Source of the DNA: an uncultured Clostridia bacterium
GTDB lineage: Bacteria > Bacillota > Clostridia > TANB77 > CAG-508
Length of the DNA: 13,250 nt
Direction of reading: 5' to 3'
Assembly: GCA_934129785.1 (NCBI GenBank)
Contig: CAKOWW010000026.1
Span: 1 to 13,250, forward strand
Numbering within the stretch: the first letter of the stretch is position 1; each line of letters opens with the position of its first letter. This document shows positions 1-6,362 of this stretch, piece after piece. Under the pieces are notes generated by a model, which worked only from the letters and a program-made list of their open reading frames with translations, did not search any database and was not told where the DNA came from. Made by a program: the position numbers and the translations under genes.

Positions 1-151
1 CCTAAAAGTTTTATAAAAAGATTTTGAAAAATTTTATAAAAAACTATTGACTTTTGTTAGCAAGTTTTTGTTAATATTTTGTAGAGCTATTCATATTTTC
101 ATTATTTTAATAATTTCATACTTTTATTTTTTCAAATGAATTCATAAATAT
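1..151. other. AT-only intergenic region downstream of the variable protein gene
   Basis: Almost entirely A/T and without a convincing gene. It contains near-inverted A/T tracts (about 7-47, two copies of TTTTATAAAA separated by about 14 nt) that could fold on either strand. No G/C-stabilised terminator follows the gene ending at 183, so transcription could continue leftward out of the window. In a DGR that is where a template repeat and reverse transcriptase would be expected. No template-repeat copy of the variable region is visible here. Confidence 0.5.
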
Positions 152-353
152 AAACCTGTAGGCATCTAAGCAAACCATTCGACTAGAACAGAACTACACG
201 GAACGAATAATGGTTGTTCCCCCATCCACTGCCGTTGCTGAAAAAGAACGGACCAGCATCAGAGCCGCTGAAGTAATGTCCCCCACGTATGAAGAACGGA
301 CGGCTAGCGTACAGAAATTCAGAGTAATCTGCGTTCCAGCTATACTGGCCGTT
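152..353 (-). other. Putative DGR variable region (VR) at the 3' end of the prepilin/C-lectin gene
   Basis: From about residue 514 of the upstream ORF to just past its stop codon, composition switches sharply. The gene body uses T/A-ending codons, whereas this stretch uses AAC, GGC, TTC, CCG, CGT, AGC and CTG. The higher GC continues about 30 nt past the stop, to about 152, so it is not coding selection alone. Within it, a run of codons between the fixed RGG and FRVVLF motifs all end in a pyrimidine (CAT, TAC, TTC, AGC, GAT, TTT, AGT, AAC, TAT). This is what adenine-directed mutagenesis of AAY template codons yields. Known DGRs diversify the C-terminal end of C-type-lectin-fold proteins in this way. 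The edges are estimated from composition. The template repeat is not in the window, so the assignment is an inference. Confidence 0.7.
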
Positions 354-1892
354 ACCTCCATTAGATGTTTCCCATATTGCATCCCCATATTTTTCTTTAT
401 TTGCTTCATAGTTTTTTGTTCTATCATCTGCGCTTCCTGTTCCAGCATATTGTGTTTGGTATTTCTGTTCAATTTTTAAAAATTTAGATACAAATGAATT
501 TTCTGTAACATTTTCTAAATAATTTGCTGTATATTCCCATGCTCCTCCTGACATGTCATATATTCCATATATGTTTCTCGTTGTACTTGCTTTTTGTCCA
601 TTTTCTGTATAATATCTATAAAATGTGTTTGTATAGTTATCGCCAGTTGTAGCGTCATTATTTATTTTTGTATAAGTTATTTCTATACTATCTCCATTAT
701 CTTTTTTACTTCCATCTACTACTTTTGAATAATAATTTGTATAATTATCCCTACTATTTCCTGACATTCCTGTTAATGTTACTGATCTATTATCCATTTT
801 ATATGAGTTATTTGAAGCAAAAGTAAATCCCTCATTATATGAATTATTCCATATTCCAGATTCTCCATCAGTTAATTTTTGCATATTACCATATTCACTT
901 TGTGCTAAATATGCTACTGCTCCCCATTGGCTATTTTGCATCATTGTTGTTGTTATTTCTGAACTATTAAATCCATATATTTTTACTTCATCTTTTGACA
1001 TATTTTGAGAAACTGTGAATATATCATTTACATCAATATTTCTCCAACTTGTTACATTCGGTCTTATTGTTACATTTTTCTTATCTCCACGACCATATAA
1101 AATATCCTCATTTGTTGTTGAAGCTGATATATTTCTATTATTATATTCTGATGTATAATTACTTGATTCAAATTTTCCTACCCATATTCCGGATAATTCA
1201 TCACCTGTTCCACCTAAATCTGTATCCGCTGTGAATGCTGGGTGGACTACATATTTTCCACCATTTATTTTTCCATTTGTATTGTTTGTTCTTATTGCTG
1301 TATCCTGGCCTTCTGGTACATCTATTATTTTATCTGATGTTCCTATTAAAAATTTTATTGCAAATTCTCCTGTTCCATTTGCGTTTTCATGATATCCACT
1401 TTTTACATAATAGCTATATCTTGGTATCCATACAAACATTGTTGTTATATCATCTTCTGGTATTGGTGTTCCTACTCCTGCACTTAAATAATCTGTTCTT
1501 GTTTTTCCATTACTGCAGTTTTCTTTTACTGTTACTACATTTGCCCATTTTTTGCTTTCTGTAGAGTAATCATACCAGTCATTTCCTGTATTACTTTTAT
1601 CTGCTACTTCCCATGTTTTGTTGGTTGCATTCCATTTTACTGGTATCATTCCTTCTTTTAAATTTGGAATATTTACATTGCTATTATTTGATAGCATTTC
1701 TAATTTTATTAAATCTTCTTTTTCTTTTTGCGCTGAGTCTGATGTTTCTTGTTTTGCTTTTTTGGCTTGTGTTAGTATTCCATTATTTCCTGTTAGCATC
1801 GCTATACTTACTCCAGCAAGTATCAAAAGCACCACTATTGTTATCACTAATGCAATTAATGTAATTCCTTTGTTTTCCTTCATCTTTATCAT
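183..1892 (-). CDS. Prepilin-like N-terminus fused to FGE/C-type-lectin-like domain; likely DGR target protein
   Basis: A 569-residue protein. Residues 1-35 form a class III/type IV prepilin-like leader (MKENKG, then ITLIALVITIVVLLILAG) with likely cleavage after Gly9. The usual Glu at +5 of the mature protein is absent (Ala), a common variant in clostridial prepilin-like proteins. A charged helical segment follows (about 42-68). The remainder resembles formylglycine-generating-enzyme/SUMF1-type proteins: MFVWIPRYSY (152-161), GIWVGKFESS (mid-protein), IYGIYDMSGGAWEY, and C-terminal RGG...FRVVLF. This fold is used as a binding scaffold in DGR targets, and the last ~55 residues look like a variable region. 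The protein is probably membrane- or pilus-associated and surface displayed; its ligand is unknown. AGGAGG lies 3 nt before the first ATG and 12 nt before the next ATG (1883), so the start could be either. The gene stands alone, downstream of a putative invertible promoter. Confidence 0.8.
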   Translation of the reverse strand: MIKMKENKGITLIALVITIVVLLILAGVSIAMLTGNNGILTQAKKAKQETSDSAQKEKEDLIKLEMLSNNSNVNIPNLKEGMIPVKWNATNKTWEVADKSNTGNDWYDYSTESKKWANVVTVKENCSNGKTRTDYLSAGVGTPIPEDDITTMFVWIPRYSYYVKSGYHENANGTGEFAIKFLIGTSDKIIDVPEGQDTAIRTNNTNGKINGGKYVVHPAFTADTDLGGTGDELSGIWVGKFESSNYTSEYNNRNISASTTNEDILYGRGDKKNVTIRPNVTSWRNIDVNDIFTVSQNMSKDEVKIYGFNSSEITTTMMQNSQWGAVAYLAQSEYGNMQKLTDGESGIWNNSYNEGFTFASNNSYKMDNRSVTLTGMSGNSRDNYTNYYSKVVDGSKKDNGDSIEITYTKINNDATTGDNYTNTFYRYYTENGQKASTTRNIYGIYDMSGGAWEYTANYLENVTENSFVSKFLKIEQKYQTQYAGTGSADDRTKNYEANKEKYGDAIWETSNGGNGQYSWNADYSEFLYASRPFFIRGGHYFSGSDAGPFFFSNGSGWGNNHYSFRVVLF

Positions 1893-1895
1893 TTG

Positions 1896-1904
1896 CCTCC
1901 TCTT
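1896..1904 (-). promoter_or_regulatory. Strong Shine-Dalgarno of the variable-protein gene, abutting the inverted repeat
   Basis: AAGAGGAGG reads on the minus strand just before the ATG at 1892. It sits immediately outside the left arm of the inverted repeat (1905-1928). An inversion between the arms would therefore leave the ribosome-binding site and gene intact and exchange only the promoter segment. Confidence 0.75.
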
Positions 1905-1979
1905 ATCCTAAAGTATTTAACTTTAAGATAAGCTACACCCTTCTAATTTGTTTATATAATAGCTTTTTTCTCTTTTTAT

Positions 1980-2007
1980 ATTATAAAAAAATATAGGAAA
2001 CGACCAA
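1980..2007 (-). promoter_or_regulatory. Weak promoter candidate pointing toward the variable gene in the present orientation
   Basis: TTGGTC (2007-2002), a 16-bp spacer and TATAAT (1985-1980) on the minus strand. The -10 is perfect but the -35 matches poorly, and such matches are cheap in this composition. If active, it would give basal expression even with the segment in the present orientation. Confidence 0.3.
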
Positions 2008-2038
2008 GATGTTTCTTGATAATTTTCTATATTTTTTA

Positions 2039-2067
2039 TTGATTTATATATTATTTATTGCTATAAT
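2039..2067 (+). promoter_or_regulatory. Strong promoter inside the inverted-repeat segment, pointing away from the variable gene
   Basis: TTGATT (2039-2044), a 17-bp spacer and TATAAT (2062-2067) with an extended TGC just before the -10. This is a near-consensus sigma-A promoter. It points rightward into 2108-2238, where there is no plus-strand gene and only the terminator of a convergent operon. If the segment bounded by 1905-2107 flipped, it would fire into the ribosome-binding site of the gene at 1892. Confidence 0.55.
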
Positions 2068-2188
2068 AATTTCAGTTTTTTAGTCTTAAAGTTAAATACT
2101 TTAGGATTTTTTCACATAAAAAGCAGTATCAAAATTTAACTTCAATACCTCTTTCGTTTATTTAAACACTTATTTTTATATAAAATTC

Positions 2189-2225
2189 AAAAAATTGTTC
2201 TAGGCTTTTCCACTAAAACAATTTT
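2189..2225 (-). terminator. Intrinsic terminator of the hydrolase/acyltransferase/membrane-protein operon
   Basis: On the minus strand, a 13-bp stem (AAAATTGTTTTAG with CTAGAACAATTTT, one T-G wobble) closes a 9-nt loop and runs into six T residues. It lies 14 bp past the stop of the last gene of the operon. The remaining bases down to the inverted repeat (2108-2188) show no gene. Confidence 0.75.
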
Positions 2226-2238
2226 ATTTTTAATATAT

Positions 2239-2802
2239 TTACATATGAAATTTTCTTATTATAACCTCTTTTAAATCCTTTGCACATAATAATAAACTAA
2301 TAATCAAATTTATTATGGAAATTCCTGTTGCTACAATACATAAAGCTTTGTTATTTGTTATATGTTCCGTTATTAAGATTGCTGGAAGCATACTAAATAA
2401 AACAATTACCAACTGATATATAGCATATTTTACATATTTTTTATGACTTACTATAGTAAGTATTAACATAGTTATATTAGCGATAATAATAACAATTGGA
2501 ATAGCTACATTTATTGCCCAGCCTTTCATTCCTAGCTCATAATCTATTGCAAACGTTAGTAATGAAATTGCTATTGTTTGCAAAAATACATGACCTGCAA
2601 TATTTACTCTTTTCTTAATTGAATAAAATACTGTAATCCAAATATAAATAATTCCCGCATTAACTAACGCTGACCATGGAATTTTAGGAGTTGTAATTTT
2701 ATTTATAATTCCTAATATAAAGGCTACTAATATAGATATTGCTATCGACATTTTCCATATAAAGCCACTTTTTTTGCTATTCATTTTTTGTGGATATATC
2801 AT
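2239..2802 (-). CDS. Six-helix integral membrane protein, DUF6320-like
   Basis: 187 residues with six hydrophobic helices at about 18-34, 45-62, 70-86, 97-118, 126-145 and 153-173, joined by short basic loops. Sequence and context resemble the clostridial DUF6320 family, whose function is not established. No cysteine-rich zinc-ribbon start is present. The start at 2802 lies 26 bp inside the end of the upstream acyltransferase gene. No good Shine-Dalgarno precedes it, which suggests translational coupling. An in-frame ATG at 2784 is an alternative start with no better ribosome-binding site. Its partners are a hydrolase and an acyltransferase, so it may handle or transport the acylated product at the membrane, but this is only inferred from context. 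Confidence 0.65.
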   Translation of the reverse strand: MIYPQKMNSKKSGFIWKMSIAISILVAFILGIINKITTPKIPWSALVNAGIIYIWITVFYSIKKRVNIAGHVFLQTIAISLLTFAIDYELGMKGWAINVAIPIVIIIANITMLILTIVSHKKYVKYAIYQLVIVLFSMLPAILITEHITNNKALCIVATGISIINLIISLLLCAKDLKEVIIRKFHM

Positions 2803-4084
2803 TTAAAACACCATTACTTTCTATTTCTACTTTTATTTTATTATCTATTAAAAATTCATAAAATCTTTTTTCTATTTTGTTATTGTCTAAAATTGATGTA
2901 AATGTGAAAACCATTTTATTTTCAGAAGAACAACTTGAACATTTTATCTTTTCAACTGGTTCTGGAGCTATTAACATTAAGAAATAATCTATATAATCTT
3001 GATATTTTCCTATAATTCCTATTCTTCCTATATTAGAATATGTTATAGTTGTATATTTTCTTATTTCTATATAACTAAGCCTTACTAAAAGTTTTTTTAA
3101 TTCCAATGGAACTATTTTTATAAATGGATGATTGCCTAATTTGACATTTCCTGACATTGTTTTTATTATTTCTTCTTCTGTTAATCTCTTTTTAAAGTCT
3201 TTTTTTACAAATTCTATTATTTCTTTAAATGTATCTAATTTTCCATTTTTTATATCTGCTTCTAATGTTATATATGAAAAAAAATTTGAGAGTGTCTTTG
3301 ATGGAAAGTATTTTTTTAAGTTTACTGGTATACAAACCTTTATTGGCTTTTTGCCATTCACTTTTTTGTAATTTTCTTCATATATTGAATATATTAAAAC
3401 AGCTGTTAAGTATTGAGTTATTGTTGCCTCATATTTTTTTGTTTCTCTTTTTAAGTCTTCTAAATCAATTATTTCATGTATTGCAGAGACTGCTCCTAGT
3501 TTTATTTTATTTCCTTTTAGTACATAGGCTTTTCTAGATGATGCATTAGATTTTGCTTTTTTGTCATAATTTTTCATATAGCTATCTTCTGTTGTATATT
3601 CTAAATTTTGACTTATTTTTCTTGCTTTTCTTGTTTCCACAAATACTTCCGGATACATTAGTTCTAAATAATTGTATATTATTTCTTTAAAAAATATTGC
3701 TCCACTGTTTCCATCTGTTAAAGAATGAAATATGTCTATGTTTATTTTATTTTCAAAATATGTGACTTTAAACAAGTAATTGTTATTTGTTTTTGGATTA
3801 ATATATTTGCAAGGATAATCGCTTTCTTCTTCTATTATTGGATTTTTGGGATTATATTCAAAATAGTACCAGAAAAATCCTGTTTTCATTCTTACTCTAA
3901 AAGATTGATATTCATCTAATGCTGTATTTACCGCTTCTTCTAACACATTTGGATTTACTTTTTCTTTTAACACAACTGATAGTCTAAATACAGTACTATA
4001 TTTTTTACCTGCAGATATAGGAAATATTTTTGCTGAATTGTCTAACCTTCTCCAAGGCAGTTCTTTTTCTATTTTTTCTTTCAT
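2777..4084 (-). CDS. Condensation-domain acyltransferase (alcohol acetyltransferase-like)
   Basis: About 435 residues. The N-terminal half carries HSLTDG (near residue 120), the HxxxDG active-site motif of the CoA-dependent acyltransferase/condensation superfamily. That superfamily includes alcohol acetyltransferases, PapA5-like enzymes and NRPS condensation domains, in which the His acts as base to move an acyl group onto a hydroxyl or amine. No carrier-protein or adenylation domain is attached, so a freestanding acyltransferase is likely. The substrate is unknown. A start 9 nt upstream (4093) is possible, but GAAAGGG abuts that ATG with no spacing and stands 9 nt before the ATG at 4084, so the latter is preferred. 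The gene starts 15 bp after the hydrolase gene ends and overlaps the next gene by 26 bp, forming an operon of three. Confidence 0.72.
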   Translation of the reverse strand: MKEKIEKELPWRRLDNSAKIFPISAGKKYSTVFRLSVVLKEKVNPNVLEEAVNTALDEYQSFRVRMKTGFFWYYFEYNPKNPIIEEESDYPCKYINPKTNNNYLFKVTYFENKINIDIFHSLTDGNSGAIFFKEIIYNYLELMYPEVFVETRKARKISQNLEYTTEDSYMKNYDKKAKSNASSRKAYVLKGNKIKLGAVSAIHEIIDLEDLKRETKKYEATITQYLTAVLIYSIYEENYKKVNGKKPIKVCIPVNLKKYFPSKTLSNFFSYITLEADIKNGKLDTFKEIIEFVKKDFKKRLTEEEIIKTMSGNVKLGNHPFIKIVPLELKKLLVRLSYIEIRKYTTITYSNIGRIGIIGKYQDYIDYFLMLIAPEPVEKIKCSSCSSENKMVFTFTSILDNNKIEKRFYEFLIDNKIKVEIESNGVLNDISTKNE

Positions 4085-4099
4085 TTTTTTCATCCCTTT

Positions 4100-4999
4100 C
4101 TAAGGTGTTTTGTCACTTTCCTTTATTAGATTTATTAAATCTTCATATCCTTTTTTAGTTACTTCTTCATCACTATTTTTTTCTATTAACCATATATGTT
4201 TTGCATTTTTGTATTCGTTTATTGTAATTTGTTTTCCACTTTTTGTAGCCTTTTCCTGTAATAAGTATGAGTCTGGAGTTAGTATATCATCTGTTCCAAC
4301 AAATATTGTTATGTTTTCTAGTTTTGATATATCCCCATCTATTGGGTTTACCAAATAACTATTTTTCCCATCTTTCCCACTATATGCTACACCTGCTATT
4401 TTTAAGGTTTCTTTGTTTAAAACTGTATCTCTTTTTTGAAATTCTTCTATCTTAGGATTTGTTAATCTTGTGTCCAACCATGGCGATAATAATACTATTT
4501 CAGATGGTATATAGTTTTTGTTTTGAGCTGACATTTTCTCCATTAGCCCTAAAGCCATTCCTCCACCTGCTGAGTCTCCCATTACTATTAAATTTTTTGC
4601 TTCTACATTTTCTAAAATTTCCTTGTATAATGGTTCTATCATATTAAATACATCTACATATGTATATTTAGGTGTTAATGGATAATCAGGCATTATTACT
4701 GTACAACCTGTGTCTATTACCATTTGCTTTAAAAATTCCCAATGTTTTTTGCTTGCTTCTGCAACATATGAACCACCATGAAAATATAATATTAGTTTTT
4801 CTGATTTTTTTTCTTCTTTTGGTGTTATTATAAAAACTTTTCTTCCTGAATAGTCTTTTTCTTGAATTTGACATTGTTCTTTTATTTCTTCTGTTGGAGT
4901 AGATTTTATGTCTTTTATATAAAAATATGATATTATTATTGCTACTATTGTTAGTATTATTAATAATATCAGCAATATTGTTTTGGCTGCTTTTTTCAT
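4100..4999 (-). CDS. Membrane-anchored alpha/beta-hydrolase (HSL-type esterase/lipase family)
   Basis: 299 residues from the preferred start. Residues 7-27 form a single N-terminal transmembrane anchor after a short basic segment (MKKAAK), so the catalytic domain probably faces outside. Hallmarks of the hormone-sensitive-lipase-like alpha/beta-hydrolases are present in order: oxyanion-hole HGG (74-76), nucleophile elbow GDSAGG (141-146, Ser143), acid in TDDILTP (Asp237 or Asp238) and His268 in NAKHIW. The expected reaction is hydrolysis of a carboxylic ester; the substrate is unknown. The open frame extends to 5059, but AAAGGA lies just upstream of the ATG at 4999, and the anchor then starts properly. 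It is the first gene of the operon, with a possible TATAAT at 5045-5040 and no clear -35. Pairing with an acyltransferase suggests making and removing an ester on a cell-surface lipid or sugar (inference). Confidence 0.8.
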   Translation of the reverse strand: MKKAAKTILLILLIILTIVAIIISYFYIKDIKSTPTEEIKEQCQIQEKDYSGRKVFIITPKEEKKSEKLILYFHGGSYVAEASKKHWEFLKQMVIDTGCTVIMPDYPLTPKYTYVDVFNMIEPLYKEILENVEAKNLIVMGDSAGGGMALGLMEKMSAQNKNYIPSEIVLLSPWLDTRLTNPKIEEFQKRDTVLNKETLKIAGVAYSGKDGKNSYLVNPIDGDISKLENITIFVGTDDILTPDSYLLQEKATKSGKQITINEYKNAKHIWLIEKNSDEEVTKKGYEDLINLIKESDKTP

Positions 5000-5057
5000 C
5001 TTTTTTTGTTCCTTTCTTATGTGTTTTATTTTATCATATATTATATAAACTTTCCAC

Positions 5058-5104
5058 AAAAAAAAAGCCTAAAATTATTAAACTTTTATTAATAACTTTA
5101 GACT
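5058..5104 (-). terminator. Intrinsic terminator of the hrcA-grpE-dnaK-dnaJ operon
   Basis: On the minus strand, a 15-bp stem (starting AGTCTAAA, ending TTTAGGCT, two wobble pairs) with a 9-nt loop is followed by nine T residues. It begins about 14 bp after the dnaJ stop and separates the heat-shock operon from the hydrolase operon. Confidence 0.88.
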
Positions 5105-5118
5105 TGTTTTATTATTTT

Positions 5119-6288
5119 TTAGCCAAATAATCCACGTTTTTTTATTGGTGGTTGTTCATTCATTGTTTTAGCTAATTGTACTAACAATTCTCTTTGTTCT
5201 TTTGTTAGCTTTTTTGGTGTTTTTACTGTTACAGTAAAAATAAAATCTCCCACACTACTAGAATTTATTGATTTAAATCCTTTGTTTCTTATTGTAAATT
5301 TTGTACCAGTTTGTGTTCCATCTGGAATTTTATATTTTTCTTTTGTTCCGTCAACCATAGGTATTTCAAGTTCAGCACCTAGTGTTGCTTGTGTTATAGT
5401 TATTGGAACTTCACATAGTACATTGTTTCCTTTTCTTTCATATATACTATGTCTTTTTATTTTTACTGTTATATATAAATCTCCTTTTGGTCCACCTTTT
5501 TCGCCTGGTTCACCTTCTCCACGCAATACTACTGTTTGATTATTATCTATTCCTGCTGGGATTTTTACTTTTATTTTTGGTTGTTTTCTTACTTTTCCTT
5601 TTCCATGACAGTTTTCACATGGTTCACTTATTATTTCGCCTGTTCCATGACATGCTGTACATGTTCTTGTTGTTTGCATTTGTCCAAGTATTGTATTTTG
5701 AACAGCTGTTACTTGACCTGTTCCATGACATGTTTGACATTTTATTTTTGAAGTTCCAGGTTTTGCACCATTTCCATGGCATATAGTACATTCTTCATCT
5801 CTAGTTATTACTATTTCTTTTTCAACTCCTGCAAATGCTTGTTCAAATGTTATTTCCATTCTTACATTTAAGTCAGCACCTTTTCGTGGTCCATTTCTTT
5901 TAGCTGATGCATTTCTTCCATTAAATCCACCACCAAATATAGATGAAAATATGTCTCCTAAATCTCCAAAGTCTCCAAATCCATCAAATCCAGATGAACT
6001 ATATGAATAATAGCCACCTTGACCGCCAAAAGGTCCACCGGCTCCACCAAATCCACCTTGTGGTCCATTAAATCCAAATTGGTCATACATTTTTCTTTTT
6101 TGTGGGTCTGATAGATTTTCATATGCTTCATTTACTTCTTTAAATTTTGCTTCCGCTTCTTCTTTATTATTTGGATTTGCATCTGGGTGATATTTTTTAG
6201 CAAGTTTTCTATATGCTTTTTTTAGTTCATCATCTGTTGCATTTTTATTTACACCTAATACTTCATAATAGTCTCTTTTTTGTGCCAT
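5119..6288 (-). CDS. dnaJ: Chaperone protein DnaJ (Hsp40)
   Basis: 389 residues, normal for a type I DnaJ. The J domain (1-70) has HPD at 34-36, which stimulates DnaK ATPase. A Gly/Phe-rich linker spans about 72-125. Four zinc-binding CxxCxGxG motifs stand at 167-174, 184-191, 210-217 and 224-231, followed by the C-terminal substrate-binding domains. It delivers unfolded cytosolic proteins to DnaK. AAGGAGG lies 10 nt before the ATG. The 74-bp gap from dnaK carries a strong hairpin. It is the last gene of the operon. Confidence 0.97.
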   Translation of the reverse strand: MAQKRDYYEVLGVNKNATDDELKKAYRKLAKKYHPDANPNNKEEAEAKFKEVNEAYENLSDPQKRKMYDQFGFNGPQGGFGGAGGPFGGQGGYYSYSSSGFDGFGDFGDLGDIFSSIFGGGFNGRNASAKRNGPRKGADLNVRMEITFEQAFAGVEKEIVITRDEECTICHGNGAKPGTSKIKCQTCHGTGQVTAVQNTILGQMQTTRTCTACHGTGEIISEPCENCHGKGKVRKQPKIKVKIPAGIDNNQTVVLRGEGEPGEKGGPKGDLYITVKIKRHSIYERKGNNVLCEVPITITQATLGAELEIPMVDGTKEKYKIPDGTQTGTKFTIRNKGFKSINSSSVGDFIFTVTVKTPKKLTKEQRELLVQLAKTMNEQPPIKKRGLFG

Positions 6289-6311
6289 TATTGATTTTCC
6301 TCCTTAGGAAT

Positions 6312-6350
6312 ATTAAGGGGGCATAATTTTTTAAATAATTCCCCCTTAAT
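6312..6350 (-). other. G/C-rich hairpin between dnaK and dnaJ
   Basis: ATTAAGGGGG (6312-6321) and CCCCCTTAAT (6341-6350) are exact reverse complements, and the A/T loop can pair further. On the minus strand no T-run follows. The sequence continues into the dnaJ Shine-Dalgarno, so it is not a classical terminator. It may be an mRNA processing or 3'-stabilising structure that sets dnaK and dnaJ levels apart, or a weak attenuator. Confidence 0.6.
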
Positions 6351-6362
6351 TATATTTATATC

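Larger units (their letters stand above)
1905..2107. repeat. Perfect 24-bp inverted repeat flanking 155 bp; candidate invertible promoter (inverton)
   Basis: The left arm at 1905-1928 begins ATCCTAAAG. The right arm at 2084-2107 ends CTTTAGGAT. The two are exact reverse complements over 24 bp. The 155-bp interior contains promoter-like sequences and no ORF. Arm length, spacing and position directly upstream of the Shine-Dalgarno of a surface-protein gene match known invertible promoters acted on by site-specific recombinases. No recombinase gene is in the window. Alternatives are a small MITE-like element (no clear target-site duplication is seen) or a long mRNA stem. The repeat is directly visible; inversion is inferred. 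Confidence 0.65.

Noticed and set aside
210..479. Plus-strand open frame opposite the end of the variable-protein gene
   Set aside because: It is antisense to a well-supported CDS, has no ribosome-binding site, and its composition follows from the variable region.
1905..2107. Inverted repeat as a conventional terminator or insertion sequence
   Set aside because: The arms are 155 bp apart with no T-run outside, and the interior has no transposase ORF. A MITE remains possible but no target duplication is seen.
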